64,000 nucleotides of DNA, from the NCBI RefSeq assembly GCF_900258515.1, contig NZ_LT984884.1, positions 3,159,367-3,223,366 on the forward strand, read 5' to 3'. This DNA comes from Lentibacillus sp. Marseille-P4043 (lineage in GTDB: Bacteria > Bacillota > Bacilli > Bacillales > Amphibacillaceae). A program made the translations under genes and the position numbers. Within the stretch, counting starts at the first letter, position 1, and each line of letters starts with the position of its first letter. The notes under the pieces are model-generated. The model worked only from the letters and a program-made list of their open reading frames with translations. It was not told the origin of the DNA and searched no databases. Below are positions 1 through 9,422 of the stretch, one piece after another.

Positions 1-117
1 CCACTGGAGTCTCCGCGTATTTCCTCCACTGGTTTTGCATTTACTACCATTAACTGTAGTAGTATATGTTCTACCAAGCCACATTCTACCGCTTCACTAG
101 TCCGGGTGAGTGGAGGG

Positions 118-331
118 TGGTGACTCCTTGAAAATACAGACCGATTTTCTGCGTGCGATGTAGTGCTGTCGAAGCCTTCCTTGTCCTGCGGGAATAGCAC
201 GTGTCCGAAGACCCCGCAGAGTGGTTTGAAAAGGAGGGTCGACTAAAACCGTCCTTTGCGGACAACGTCGACATACCCCTCGCCGGGGCAAGGAGGCTGA
301 GGCCGTGCCCGCGGAAAGCATCCAGCCGGAG
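118..331 (-). repeat. Dispersed intergenic repeat, copy 1
   Basis: Read on the minus strand, this stretch carries the blocks CTTCGACAGCACTACATCGC, ACGCAGAAAATC and TTTTCAAGGAGT, which recur with few changes at 25300-25350 on the plus strand. It is far more GC-rich than its surroundings and has no gene with a ribosome site; the small open frames in it arise from the repeat. The limits are approximate, because outer blocks (GCTTTCC, CCTTCTC, GTATTCCC) match only in pieces. Bases 1-117 and 332-664 contain no gene I can support. Confidence 0.6.
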
Positions 332-679
332 CGATCTCGGACGGCGGCAAATGCGCGTACTTATAGAAAAGAGTCTAGCAGTCACAGATTGATTAAATGT
401 GATTAATCCAAAGTCAACTTGAGCAGTTAACCTCCATCCTTCCTCATTCTATCAAGGCTTATTTGTCCATTTCACGCTACAAAAGTTGAGTCATTTATAA
501 CAACTATATGTTCAAGCTCTCCATTTGATTCTAGTTTATCTATTATTTCTCCAAAATTACAAAAGAAAATAACTGAGGATTTATTTTTTGTTTGAACTTA
601 TAAATGGGTTTCGATTGCAACTAAACCTATTTCGTACTATTATATAATTAGTGAGGATAATTTTGTGAGGTGGAAAAGA

Positions 680-1045
680 ATGAGATTAGAAAATTCTGGT
701 ATAGATGATGCAGTTGTTGACTTGAAACCACTAGACCATTTAATGGGTAAACATGCTTTTATTCGCGCAGGTCAATGGGATTATGAACGCGTAACATATG
801 ATTACAGAATTGATTCCAAAGAAAAAAACATTACATATTATATCCGTATTCAAGGTTATGCACTTGAAGGTGATGTTGATCGTGGCAATGCCGTAATTAA
901 GCTATTAACACCGTTACTAGGTAAACATTATTACCCACATGGTGTTGAATATGGCGAAAATGAGAATTTCCCTGAAAGCCTTGTAGAAAGAGCAAATGGT
1001 CTTGTAGCTAAAGTACAAAAAGAAATCGAAGAATATCAAAAGTAA
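680..1045 (+). CDS. YugN-like family protein (ylbA/yugN type)
   Basis: A 121-residue soluble protein without signal peptide or membrane segment. The block GQWDYERVTYDYR near residues 33-45 and HYYPHGVEYG near residues 85-95 are what I recall of the YugN-like family, whose biochemical role is unknown. The ATG at 680 is preferred over an in-frame GTG at 665 because GAGGTGG at 667-673 sits at the right distance. In B. subtilis a related gene, ylbA, follows ctaG, and here the gene lies just past ctaG/ctaM, which fits. An intrinsic terminator follows directly, so it is probably monocistronic. Family call is fairly sure; function is open. Confidence 0.8.
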   Translation: MRLENSGIDDAVVDLKPLDHLMGKHAFIRAGQWDYERVTYDYRIDSKEKNITYYIRIQGYALEGDVDRGNAVIKLLTPLLGKHYYPHGVEYGENENFPESLVERANGLVAKVQKEIEEYQK

Positions 1046-1052
1046 GCTAAAA

Positions 1053-1088
1053 AATTGCTCTGTATCTGATATATAGAGCAGTTTTTTT
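1053..1088 (+). terminator. Intrinsic terminator after the YugN-like gene
   Basis: A stem formed by AATTGCTCTGTA and TATAGAGCAGTT is followed by seven T residues. Confidence 0.75.
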
Positions 1089-1234
1089 ATTTCCTTATTG
1101 TAATCATTTACTACCCTTTCTCCATTGACATCTTAAATTGCCAAAAATTCTAAATCACTGTTCAAATAGTAAAATAAATGCTATATTTTTCATATACATA
1201 AAAGGCTACCCTGGAAAGGAGACATCCTATTAAA

Positions 1235-2293
1235 TTGTTTCGATCAATTACAAAACGTCAGTGGACACTTATTATTTTAGCAATTGTATTGATATTACTA
1301 ATGTATTTTATTTTACCTATTTCCATCCCATTAATCATCGCATTCATTACAGCACTTATGCTAAATCCAACAGTACGTTTTTTTCAAAGGAAAATAAAAT
1401 CAAACAGAAAAACAAGCGTTATCATTGTCTTTCTATTATTTCTAATGCTTATTGGAGTAGCAGGGACATTTATTGTTACAAAGGCTGTAACCGAGTTAGT
1501 TAACTTTGTAGAAGATGTTCCAGCATATTTTAATGAATTAAATGACGTATATGCGGAATGGGAAAAAGACTTTAAACAGTATTCCGAGAATCTGCCACCT
1601 GAGTTTGTCCAAGAAGTATCAAGTAGTATAGAAGATTATCTGTCTTCATTAAGTGAAACAGCCAAAAATGAAATAACGATTGATAATATTACACAGGTAT
1701 TTGCGAAAATACCACAATACCTAATTAGTTTCCTTGTCTACTTAATCGCTTTATTCCTATTCATGCTGGAGTTGCCAATGGTTAAAGCCAATACATACAA
1801 ACTTATGAGGAAAGAAACAGCTGAAAAATTCTCGTTTATGAACAGACGATTATCAGATGTCATTTTAGGGTTTTTGAAAGCACAATTTTTAGTAAGTATT
1901 ATTATATTCGTTGTTTCGTTGCTAGGCTTATTTCTCATTGCACCTGAAGTCGCCATTATCATGTCACTCATTATTTGGTTAATTGACTTTATACCGATTA
2001 TCGGCTCCATAGCAATTCTTGGACCATGGGCCCTTTTTATGTTCGTTACAGGGGATACGATAATGGGGGTTAAACTAGCAGTACTCGCCATCATTCTTCT
2101 TGGCATACGTCGTACAGTAGAGCCAAAAGTAATGGGAAAACACATTGGTCTTTCACCACTTGCCACACTCATTGCTATGTTCTTAGGTATAAAAATACTC
2201 GGCATACTTGGTTTTATCTTAGGACCACTGTTCCTAATTATGTTTAAATCCGCAAGAGAAGCGGAAATTATTAAATTGAATTTCAAAGTATAA
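1235..2293 (+). CDS. AI-2E family permease (YtvI-like)
   Basis: A 352-residue polytopic membrane protein. Two hydrophobic helices at residues 10-45 and one at 60-85 precede a soluble stretch (90-165). The C-terminal half has the hydrophobic helices typical of the AI-2E (UPF0118) family, including DFIPIIGSI near 252 and the EPKVMGKHIGLSPL block near 298. Members export small molecules or ions; the substrate is not predictable from sequence. Some relatives (YtvI) are made during sporulation. The start is TTG, with AAGGAG at 1215-1220 placed slightly far upstream. It stands alone between two terminators. Confidence 0.75.
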   Translation: MFRSITKRQWTLIILAIVLILLMYFILPISIPLIIAFITALMLNPTVRFFQRKIKSNRKTSVIIVFLLFLMLIGVAGTFIVTKAVTELVNFVEDVPAYFNELNDVYAEWEKDFKQYSENLPPEFVQEVSSSIEDYLSSLSETAKNEITIDNITQVFAKIPQYLISFLVYLIALFLFMLELPMVKANTYKLMRKETAEKFSFMNRRLSDVILGFLKAQFLVSIIIFVVSLLGLFLIAPEVAIIMSLIIWLIDFIPIIGSIAILGPWALFMFVTGDTIMGVKLAVLAIILLGIRRTVEPKVMGKHIGLSPLATLIAMFLGIKILGILGFILGPLFLIMFKSAREAEIIKLNFKV

Positions 2294-2332
2294 AAAAGTG
2301 TGAAAGCATACTGTTGCTTTCACACTTTTTTA
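2293..2332. terminator. Bidirectional terminator between convergent genes
   Basis: A perfect 16-base stem (AAAAGTGTGAAAGCA and complement) with T-runs on both strands lies between the AI-2E gene and ctaM, and can serve both. Confidence 0.85.
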
Positions 2333-2338
2333 GTTTGC

Positions 2339-2794
2339 TTAAGAGCCAAGTATTGCCTTGAGCATACTTGTCGTTTGCCCACCATCATAAATAATATATA
2401 GAAATAGGTAAACCATAACCCCTGTTATCGCACTAAAAAACCAGATAACACTTGTAATAGGCCCTATTCTTCTATGTATTCTAATTTTCCGTTTTAAGGC
2501 AAGCGTAATGGTTACAACTCCGAATATCGCCCCAGTAGTGGCTAGAAATATATGGAAAATCAAGAAAATAGTATAATAAATTTCAATGTCTTCCGGTCCG
2601 CCAAAACTGGTATTTCCAATAAATGCAGTTCTGGACACATAAATGATAAAGAAAAGCAATGCACTTATTGCAGCACAGATCATTGTTCGCTTGTGTGCTT
2701 TAGCTTTTCCTTTTATAATCAATCTCCAGCCAATTGCAACTAATAGTGCACTAAGAACGATAAAAAAAGTACTAATTGTCGGTAAAAATGGCAT
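2339..2794 (-). CDS. ctaM: CtaM-like DUF420 membrane protein
   Basis: A 151-residue protein with four to five membrane helices and conserved histidines in HKRTM, FLIFHI and HRRIG, the pattern of the DUF420 family (B. subtilis YozB; CtaM in Staphylococcus aureus). CtaM is needed for activity of heme A-containing quinol/cytochrome oxidase, although its exact step is not settled. The ATG at 2794 is chosen over an upstream in-frame codon because AAGAAGGGG lies nine bases before it. It is downstream of ctaG on the same strand but separated by a terminator-like hairpin, so it may be read only partly with ctaG. Confidence 0.8.
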   Translation of the reverse strand: MPFLPTISTFFIVLSALLVAIGWRLIIKGKAKAHKRTMICAAISALLFFIIYVSRTAFIGNTSFGGPEDIEIYYTIFLIFHIFLATTGAIFGVVTITLALKRKIRIHRRIGPITSVIWFFSAITGVMVYLFLYIIYDGGQTTSMLKAILGS

Positions 2795-2823
2795 TAAATT
2801 ATTCCCCTTCTTACTAAAATTAG

Positions 2824-2874
2824 ACAAAAAGCTGTAATCCCGCCCAGAATAAGTCACAGGTCAATTACAGCTTA
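2824..2874 (-). terminator. Terminator/attenuator between ctaG and ctaM
   Basis: On the minus strand AAGCTGTAAT and ATTACAGCTT form a 10-base stem with a 25-base loop, followed by TTTTTG. It sits after the ctaG stop and ahead of the ctaM ribosome site, so it should reduce or control read-through into ctaM. Confidence 0.6.
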
Positions 2875-2896
2875 ATAGTTCCTACATCTGCTGTAT

Positions 2897-3799
2897 TCAT
2901 TTCCATGCGTTTGCATCAGGTATCGGATCAACTTTAAGACTTTCACGAGTAAACCATGAAAAGAATATTTTACCTAATATTGATAAGTATGTTGCCTCCT
3001 GCATAATTTTCATAATGATTCCGCCCAATTGCTGATCTTCCATTACCCCCATTGGAGAAAACATCTGCGGTCCTGAAATGGAGTATGTCAAACCTTGCAG
3101 TACATCACCAGGAACACATAAGGCTAACGCTTGAATCCAAGCTCCGTTTTGGCTATATGCAGCATATAATGGTACGTTAGCAAATATAATTAATACACAT
3201 GCTGGTGTAATTAATACACCGTTAGCAAAAATATAACCGATTTTTAGAATTGGTGACATGGTATCGAATTCCTTAAGTGGTGTCAATATTGGGAACCATA
3301 CAATAAATGCTGCAACTAAAATAATGGTAGATATCAGTGTATGAGCTACCGGAGATGCTTTTGTAAAGTCAAATACCACTGGAATATGATAAATAGAAAA
3401 TAATACGTTAAACAAGAGTAATGAAATGATCGGCTTCGTCAATAATTTGACAATAGGTTTAACTATTGGTGCGTTAACCACCCGTTCCCATATCCAAACC
3501 GGAATACCCTTAATCATTAAAATCGGAAAGATCAAAAAGTATATAGCTAATTGGGCCATATGTGCTGTCAGCATAATATGTGTAAGTAAATCTACTGGAG
3601 ACCCTTTTACAATATATAGTAAGACCATTCCAAGGTAGAAAAAGACAAGTTGTTTTCCAGTTGGCTTATCTTTAATACCAAATTTATGTCGATAACGTAT
3701 TGTAATTAAATAATAAGCAAGACAAAGTCCTAAAACAAAGATCAAATAATAAGGACTCCACAATGCACGAAAACCAAAAATTTGTAATTCCAACCACAT
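2897..3799 (-). CDS. ctaG: Cytochrome c oxidase assembly factor CtaG
   Basis: A 300-residue integral membrane protein with about seven helices, of the caa3_CtaG family. HIMLTAHMAQ near residue 74 and FHIP/YHIPVVFDF near 138 carry the conserved histidines. In B. subtilis CtaG is required to form active cytochrome caa3, probably through copper delivery to CtaD. The ATG has TGGAGTGA upstream at suitable spacing. The gene follows ctaF after 209 bases that include a terminator, so it may have its own promoter. Length matches the family. Confidence 0.9.
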   Translation of the reverse strand: MWLELQIFGFRALWSPYYLIFVLGLCLAYYLITIRYRHKFGIKDKPTGKQLVFFYLGMVLLYIVKGSPVDLLTHIMLTAHMAQLAIYFLIFPILMIKGIPVWIWERVVNAPIVKPIVKLLTKPIISLLLFNVLFSIYHIPVVFDFTKASPVAHTLISTIILVAAFIVWFPILTPLKEFDTMSPILKIGYIFANGVLITPACVLIIFANVPLYAAYSQNGAWIQALALCVPGDVLQGLTYSISGPQMFSPMGVMEDQQLGGIIMKIMQEATYLSILGKIFFSWFTRESLKVDPIPDANAWK

Positions 3800-3972
3800 A
3801 ATAAATTCACTCCATCAAAAACAGCTTATACTCTATATTATAACGTATTTAGCCATACTGCACGTAAAATGAATGTGACAGATTTATAACAATACACAGT
3901 AACCATTTCCGTCCGGACAATTAGAAGGAGTTCTCATAAAAGCCAACTTGCTATTATTCAATTATAAAAACA

Positions 3973-4003
3973 AAAGACCAGGAATAAATCCTAGTCTTTT
4001 TGT
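3973..4003 (-). terminator. Terminator after ctaF
   Basis: AAGACTAGG and CCTGGTCTT pair, with a T-rich tail on the minus strand, right after the ctaF stop. Confidence 0.65.
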
Positions 4004-4008
4004 TACTA

Positions 4009-4329
4009 TTACCACCAAGTTATGACACCAAGACCCATTAATGCAAGGAAAGCCGCCCAAATACCGCCATATATCATAACGGAAGGCATTTCATGGCCTG
4101 CGTGTTTCATATGCATGAAATAATAAAATTGGAAACCAACTTGCACAACTGCCAGTGCCATCAAAATAGGAATTGCAATTACTTTTTCCATTCCAGTAAT
4201 GACAACGACAAACGCAATTATGGTGAACACCATCATAAGTGCAAAGCTGATTAATTGTTGTTGCATTTCTTCTTTATTCTTTTTCTTTTGGAATGAATCA
4301 ATTTTATTGGAACCTGTATTATCAGTCAT
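4009..4329 (-). CDS. ctaF: Cytochrome c oxidase subunit IV (caa3 type)
   Basis: A 106-residue protein with a charged N-terminus and three predicted membrane helices, as in the prokaryotic COX4 family. QFYYFMHMKH near residue 66 is typical. It is the small subunit of the caa3 oxidase, supporting assembly of the catalytic core. It starts three bases after the ctaE stop, so it is translated as part of the ctaCDEF operon. Confidence 0.9.
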   Translation of the reverse strand: MTDNTGSNKIDSFQKKKNKEEMQQQLISFALMMVFTIIAFVVVITGMEKVIAIPILMALAVVQVGFQFYYFMHMKHAGHEMPSVMIYGGIWAAFLALMGLGVITWW

Positions 4330-4332
4330 GGA

Positions 4333-4956
4333 TTAGCCCACCTTTCCCATTAGATATACTACTGTGAAAATGAAAACCCAAACAACATCAATAAAGTGCC
4401 AATATAGACTCCAAATATAAAACTTTGGTGCGTTATAAAGGTTTAATCCTCGCTTAGCATTACGGATTAACAATGAAATCATCCAAAACAAACCAAATGT
4501 TACGTGTCCTCCATGGAACCCAAGAAGTGCATAAAACGCAGATCCGAAAGCTGATGAGCGGAAAGAAAATCCATATTCCGTAATGTAATGATGGAATTCA
4601 TAAATCTCACAGCCAACGAAAGCAAACCCAAGCAAAATGGTTATAACAAACCAAAGGGTCATTTTCTTATAATTATTATTCTTCATTTGGTAAATTGCAT
4701 AAACACTTGTTAAGGAACTCGTTAATAGTAAAACAGTCATTACAAACACAAGTCCTAAACCGAACAATTCATTACCAGATGGACCACCTGCTGTTGAACC
4801 GTGAAGTGCAAGATAGGTTCCAAACAAGCAAGCAAAAAGAACCGTTTCCCCGCCAAGGAAAAACCAGAAACCAATAAATTTGTTTTTACCTTCAAGGGTG
4901 GCCTTTTCTGGTTCATGTGGCATCGTTTCTGGATTTAAGGAATGATCGTGACTCAT
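4333..4956 (-). CDS. ctaE: Cytochrome c oxidase subunit III
   Basis: A 207-residue protein of five membrane helices in the heme-copper oxidase subunit III family, ending with WHFIDVVWVFIF, a diagnostic block. FHGGHVTFGL near residue 150 is also conserved. I start it at the ATG at 4956, one base after the ctaD stop, with GGGAGGCT eight bases upstream, rather than at an in-frame codon seven residues earlier. Subunit III stabilises the catalytic subunit and the proton pathway. It is cotranscribed with ctaD and ctaF. Confidence 0.93.
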   Translation of the reverse strand: MSHDHSLNPETMPHEPEKATLEGKNKFIGFWFFLGGETVLFACLFGTYLALHGSTAGGPSGNELFGLGLVFVMTVLLLTSSLTSVYAIYQMKNNNYKKMTLWFVITILLGFAFVGCEIYEFHHYITEYGFSFRSSAFGSAFYALLGFHGGHVTFGLFWMISLLIRNAKRGLNLYNAPKFYIWSLYWHFIDVVWVFIFTVVYLMGKVG

Positions 4957-4957
4957 T

Positions 4958-6808
4958 TTAGTCAGCCTCCCTTTCAAGTTCTTCTTTTGTAATATGATAA
5001 CCTAAGTCATCTTTCATTGATCTTACTACCATCATAGCTAATGAGAAAGCCATACCACCAATTAGCACTATTAACCATGCTTTATTGTCTGTTTGGTAAA
5101 TAAAGCCAAAACCAGCAATAAATAGTCCTAGTGAGAATAAAAATGGTAAGAAAGATGAGTTTGGCATATGAATATCACCTAAAGGTTCTGAAGGTGTTAT
5201 CTTGCCGTCGCCTTCTGTTTTTTCTATCCATAATGGATCAAGTCCACGTACAAGCGGTGTTTGTTTAAAATTATAATGTGCTGGTGGTGATTGTGTCGCC
5301 CATTCAAGTGTGCGACCATCCCAAGGGTCAGCAGGTGCTTTTTCACCGCGTGCAGTAACAATTATGTTAATGATAAACACAATTACACCAAATGCCATAA
5401 AGAAGGCACCAATTGTACTAATCAAGTTCCCTACTTCCAATCCATCTCCGGCATGGAATACCCAATAACGTCGAGGCATACCCATTAGTCCTAGGAAATG
5501 CTGGATAAAGAATGTTAAATGGAATCCAATGAAAAATGTCCAAAAAGTGAGTTTCCCGAGTCCTTCATGCAAAATCCTTCCGAACATTTTCGGCCACCAA
5601 TAATGCAGCCCAGCAAAAATACCAAAGATTGTTCCCCCTACGATTACATAGTGGAAGTGAGCAATAACAAAATACGTATCGTGATATTGATAGTCAGCAG
5701 CAACAGAAGCAACCATTACACCTGTCATACCACCAATTGTAAATGTAGGTATGAATGCAAGTGACCAAAGCATTGCTGAATTAATCGTTATGTTACCGCC
5801 CCAAAGTGTTGCTAACCAACCAAAGATTTTAATCCCTGTAGGTACAGCAATCGCCATGGTTGCAAGTGAGAAAATAGTGTTTGCGACAGGGCCAAGACCA
5901 ACAGTAAACATGTGGTGAGCCCAAACCATGAATCCTAGGAATGCAATGACAATAGTTGAAAATACCATTGCTGTGTAACCGAATAGTCGCTTTTTAGCAA
6001 ACGTTGAAAATACGTTACTAAATACACCGAACAACGGCAAAATCAAAATGTACACTTCCGGGTGCCCGAAGACCCAGAATAAATGCTCCCAGATAATGGT
6101 GTTACCACCTAATGATACATCAAAAAATGCAGTTCCAAACATGCGGTCAAACATTAACAAGAATAAACCAACTGTTAATGCAGGAAAAGCAAATAGAATT
6201 AAGATACTTGCAATAAACGAGGTCCATGTAAATAATGGCATACGCATATATGTCATTCCTGGTGCACGCATGTTGACAACAGTCACCAAGAAGTTAATAC
6301 CACCAATTAATGTACCCGCACCAGCTATTTGCAGACCCATTACATAAAAGTCTACACCATGTCCTGGTGATGTTGTTGATAATGGTGCATAAGAAGTCCA
6401 CCCAGCATCAGGCGCTCCACCTAAGAACCAACTACAGTTTAGTAAAACTCCACCAAACAAAAACAACCAAAAACCTAATGAATTTAAAAATGGAAAAGCT
6501 ACATCCCTCGCACCAATTTGCAGTGGTACAACTGCATTCATTAATGCGAATATCAACGGCATGGCTGCCAAGAATATCATTGTAGTTCCATGCATTGTTA
6601 TCATTTCATTGTACAAACCTGCACTTAAGAAATCATTGTCAGGCTTGATTAACTGAATACGGATTAACATGGCTTCAATTCCGCCGATTAGGAAGAATAA
6701 ACCTCCGCCGAACAAATATAAATGCGCGATTTTTTTATGGTCGACAGTCGTTAAATAATCCCATAACACAGCACCGAAGCCTCTTTTTTGAGTAGCTGCA
6801 ATACTCAC
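4958..6808 (-). CDS. ctaD: Cytochrome c oxidase subunit I
   Basis: The 616-residue catalytic subunit of caa3 oxidase. It has the heme and CuB ligands of the heme-copper family: MHGTTM near residue 73, HPEVYILILP near 250 with the cross-linked His-Tyr pair, HHMFTVG near 300 and HFHYVIVGG near 387. It reduces O2 to water while pumping protons. The length is typical of the Bacillus enzyme, with extra C-terminal helices. The start is GTG at 6808, preceded by GGGAGG at good spacing. It lies between ctaC (58-base gap) and ctaE (one-base gap). Confidence 0.96.
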   Translation of the reverse strand: MSIAATQKRGFGAVLWDYLTTVDHKKIAHLYLFGGGLFFLIGGIEAMLIRIQLIKPDNDFLSAGLYNEMITMHGTTMIFLAAMPLIFALMNAVVPLQIGARDVAFPFLNSLGFWLFLFGGVLLNCSWFLGGAPDAGWTSYAPLSTTSPGHGVDFYVMGLQIAGAGTLIGGINFLVTVVNMRAPGMTYMRMPLFTWTSFIASILILFAFPALTVGLFLLMFDRMFGTAFFDVSLGGNTIIWEHLFWVFGHPEVYILILPLFGVFSNVFSTFAKKRLFGYTAMVFSTIVIAFLGFMVWAHHMFTVGLGPVANTIFSLATMAIAVPTGIKIFGWLATLWGGNITINSAMLWSLAFIPTFTIGGMTGVMVASVAADYQYHDTYFVIAHFHYVIVGGTIFGIFAGLHYWWPKMFGRILHEGLGKLTFWTFFIGFHLTFFIQHFLGLMGMPRRYWVFHAGDGLEVGNLISTIGAFFMAFGVIVFIINIIVTARGEKAPADPWDGRTLEWATQSPPAHYNFKQTPLVRGLDPLWIEKTEGDGKITPSEPLGDIHMPNSSFLPFLFSLGLFIAGFGFIYQTDNKAWLIVLIGGMAFSLAMMVVRSMKDDLGYHITKEELEREAD

Positions 6809-6866
6809 TACTTTAACCTCCCTTTTACATCTTTCATCCCTTAATTAATATCTTCTATGCTATCTC

Positions 6867-7919
6867 TTAATTACCAGCACTTTCAGGTGTAATATCTGAA
6901 GGCTTTAATTGCATTAAATAGTCAGCAATTTTACTTGCTTCATCTTTTGATAGTGCTGGATAATTTCCAGCCATTTTATTTCCTGGTTTAAGTGATTCGG
7001 GATCCATAATCCAGTCAACAAGGGTCTCTTTATTATGATCTAAGATTCCAGCAATTTTCGTACGGTTACCGAAGTCTGTTAAATTAGGTCCCACTTGTAC
7101 CGGGGATGAACCAACAGCATGACAACCCATACAGTTGTTTTCTTGGAATAATTCCTGACCTTCTTGTGCTGTATCTCCTTCTGCAACTGCTTCAGGATCG
7201 ACACTTTGCATATCGCTTGCCCATTGATCGAATTCATCCGGACTCACAGCAATAATCTTAAAGTCCATTAACGAATGGGAAGGACCACAAAACTCTGCAC
7301 ATTTACCCCAATATACACCCTCATCTTCAGCCTTGATGTACATGGTATTTTCGTTCTCAGGGTTTACATCCATTTTACCGGAGATTGCTGGTACCCAGAA
7401 TGAATGAATAACATCAGCAGATTTCATGTTAAGAAATACTTTTTCACCAGTTGGGATGTACAAATCTTGACTAGTTTGAATTTCTTGTCCCTTATAGTTA
7501 AAATGCCACCAATATTGATTACCAGTAACTTCTACATTTAAACTGTCTTTTTGACCTGATGTGTCAGCTAAATCAAATGTTGCAATCGTTGTTGGGACAC
7601 CAATGATGAACAAAAGAATTATGGGAATAATTGTCCAAATAGTTTCCAGTGTCTTATGCCCTTCAACTTGTTTTGGAATAAAATTCTCTTTTCCTTTCTT
7701 TTTGCGGAATCGGATCAATACGATAATATACACGATTGCCACAACTGCAAAAACGACACACATAACAATTGTAGTTAGGATAATTAAATCGAATGATGTC
7801 TCAGCACCATATCCTTTAGGTTTTAAAGCAGTTAAGTTTTCTCTACCACATCCCGATAGAACGAGTGCCAGTGAGCCTAACAATGTTAATGCTCGAAATT
7901 TTCCCATCCAACCTTTCAT
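6867..7919 (-). CDS. ctaC: Cytochrome c oxidase subunit II with fused cytochrome c
   Basis: A 350-residue lipoprotein: a signal peptide with lipobox LSGC near residue 23, two membrane helices, a cupredoxin domain with the CuA site CAEFCGPSHSLM near 215, and a C-terminal class I cytochrome c domain with the heme motif CMGCH near 268 and an axial Met in GNKMAGNYPAL. This fusion defines the caa3 type, in which electrons pass from cytochrome c to CuA and then to CtaD. The nearby Sco protein (50450-51031) is the likely copper donor for CuA. GAGAGGT precedes the ATG. Confidence 0.95.
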   Translation of the reverse strand: MKGWMGKFRALTLLGSLALVLSGCGRENLTALKPKGYGAETSFDLIILTTIVMCVVFAVVAIVYIIVLIRFRKKKGKENFIPKQVEGHKTLETIWTIIPIILLFIIGVPTTIATFDLADTSGQKDSLNVEVTGNQYWWHFNYKGQEIQTSQDLYIPTGEKVFLNMKSADVIHSFWVPAISGKMDVNPENENTMYIKAEDEGVYWGKCAEFCGPSHSLMDFKIIAVSPDEFDQWASDMQSVDPEAVAEGDTAQEGQELFQENNCMGCHAVGSSPVQVGPNLTDFGNRTKIAGILDHNKETLVDWIMDPESLKPGNKMAGNYPALSKDEASKIADYLMQLKPSDITPESAGN

Positions 7920-7992
7920 GTATTCATACCTCTCTTTCTCTTATGTTTCTTCCTTATATTTGATTTTAATTAAGGACCATTACGAATTACCA

Positions 7993-8931
7993 TTAACTGA
8001 AGGGGAATTCAAATGTTACAATTACCATCAACAAAAAGATAATGGTTAAATAATTCAATGAATAAATAAACATCAGATTTGCCCATTTTAGATCATTTTT
8101 CATGAAAAATCCACCAATACCTAAACCAAGCCATCCAACATTAAGTAATGTTGAAATCACCAAAAATGTAGGACCAAGTGATGACAAATAAAACGGCAAG
8201 GGCAATAAACATGCCGTATACACTACCATTTGGCGCTTTGTGAATTCAAATCCATGAACAACTGGAAGCATTGGGATACCTGCAGCTTTATATTCTTTGC
8301 ATTTTTTCATTGCTAATGCAAGGAAATGTGGTGTCTGCCATATAAACATGATCAAAAACAACACAACAGCTGCAATATGAAAGTCAGGGTCTATAGCTGC
8401 CCAACCAATTAATGGCGGTACAGCACCAGAAAAACTGCCAACTACGGTATTTAATGTATATTTTCGTTTCGACCACATTGTATAGAGGACGACATATGTA
8501 AACCATCCCAAAAACCCTAAAACAGCAGCTTCAATTGTTGTGAACAATAACAAAATAATCCCAACACTTGTAGCAGCAATTCCCATTAAAAGTACCTGGT
8601 TTAGTGGAATGGTTCCAGTAACGGTTGGTCGTTTCTTGGTACGTGTCATTATCGGATCGATATCAACATCATACCAATTATTCATAATACATCCACCTGC
8701 AATCACGAAAGCAGTACCAGCCATCGTTAACAGAAAGACATCCCAACTTTCCATAAATGAGGCGCCTGTAAAATGAAGTGCCAACCAAAATCCGGTAAAT
8801 GTCGTTATTAAATTTGAATTAACAATCCCCGTTTTTACAAGAGCTTTAAAATCGGCAAAAAATGGAGTATCTTTCTCTGATGCCGTTACCTTGCCCATTA
8901 TTTGTGAAGTTGTGGACTCCACTTTATCCAT
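7993..8931 (-). CDS. ctaB: Protoheme IX farnesyltransferase
   Basis: A 312-residue UbiA-family prenyltransferase with about nine membrane helices. The aspartate-rich site [19 protein letters not shown] near residue 85 binds farnesyl diphosphate. It converts heme B to heme O, the substrate of CtaA. The third in-frame ATG at 8931 fits the GGGGGG ribosome site better (about eight bases) than the ATG at 8937. It heads the ctaBCDEF series and is divergent from ctaA over a 491-base regulatory gap, as in B. subtilis. Confidence 0.93.
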   Translation of the reverse strand: MDKVESTTSQIMGKVTASEKDTPFFADFKALVKTGIVNSNLITTFTGFWLALHFTGASFMESWDVFLLTMAGTAFVIAGGCIMNNWYDVDIDPIMTRTKKRPTVTGTIPLNQVLLMGIAATSVGIILLLFTTIEAAVLGFLGWFTYVVLYTMWSKRKYTLNTVVGSFSGAVPPLIGWAAIDPDFHIAAVVLFLIMFIWQTPHFLALAMKKCKEYKAAGIPMLPVVHGFEFTKRQMVVYTACLLPLPFYLSSLGPTFLVISTLLNVGWLGLGIGGFFMKNDLKWANLMFIYSLNYLTIIFLLMVIVTFEFPFS

Positions 8932-9105
8932 TATCATATCCCCCCTTCAAATTCCCAACAAAAAGGCATAGTAATATAGAGCATACTAAAGAATGTACTT
9001 ATAATATCTAATGTTCCCCAAAGTATCCAATCTATTATCCTTATTGTATCACGGAATTGTATTACGTTCTATTCAACTACATATGGAGTACTCTTAGGCT
9101 CACTA

Positions 9106-9125
9106 ATTGTGACAAATTTGTGAAA
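9106..9125 (+). promoter_or_regulatory. Tandem ResD-like boxes between ctaB and ctaA
   Basis: ATTGTGACA and TTTGTGAAA lie eleven bases apart, one helical turn, in the 8932-9422 divergent region. Both resemble the TTTGTGAAT consensus I recall for ResD, which activates cta genes in B. subtilis. No resD gene is in the window, so this is a suggestion from motif and position only. The rest of 8932-9422 shows no gene. Confidence 0.35.
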
Positions 9126-9350
9126 TGGAGACTAACAATAAAATAAAAGGCATAATAGCCTTCATTTGCAATCATGAACATATGTAGTTTTCCCATGATC
9201 TGGGCATAATGGTGGAAATCTTAACAAATATCCCCTACATTATTTCTAGCAAACAACGCTCTACTTTGCAAGAGTTTTTTCTTTTTTCACAGTGAAAACA
9301 GTCATAAAACATGATAAGGTGACAATTGTGTGTTATTTACTTGTTTGTTA

Positions 9351-9380
9351 TTGCTTCTGCCATCATAAAAGTATTATTAT
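9351..9380 (+). promoter_or_regulatory. Possible sigma-A promoter of ctaA
   Basis: TTGCTT at 9351-9356 and TATTAT at 9375-9380 are separated by 18 bases, 43 bases ahead of the ctaA start. Confidence 0.35.
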
Positions 9381-9422
9381 AGAGCTATTGTATATCTACC
9401 AGAAGCAAAGTGAGGATTTCAT

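Noticed and set aside
86..392. Open frames on both strands in the first 400 bases
   Set aside because: They lie in the dispersed repeat, have no ribosome site, and the same peptide pieces reappear in two frames in the 25190-25360 copy.
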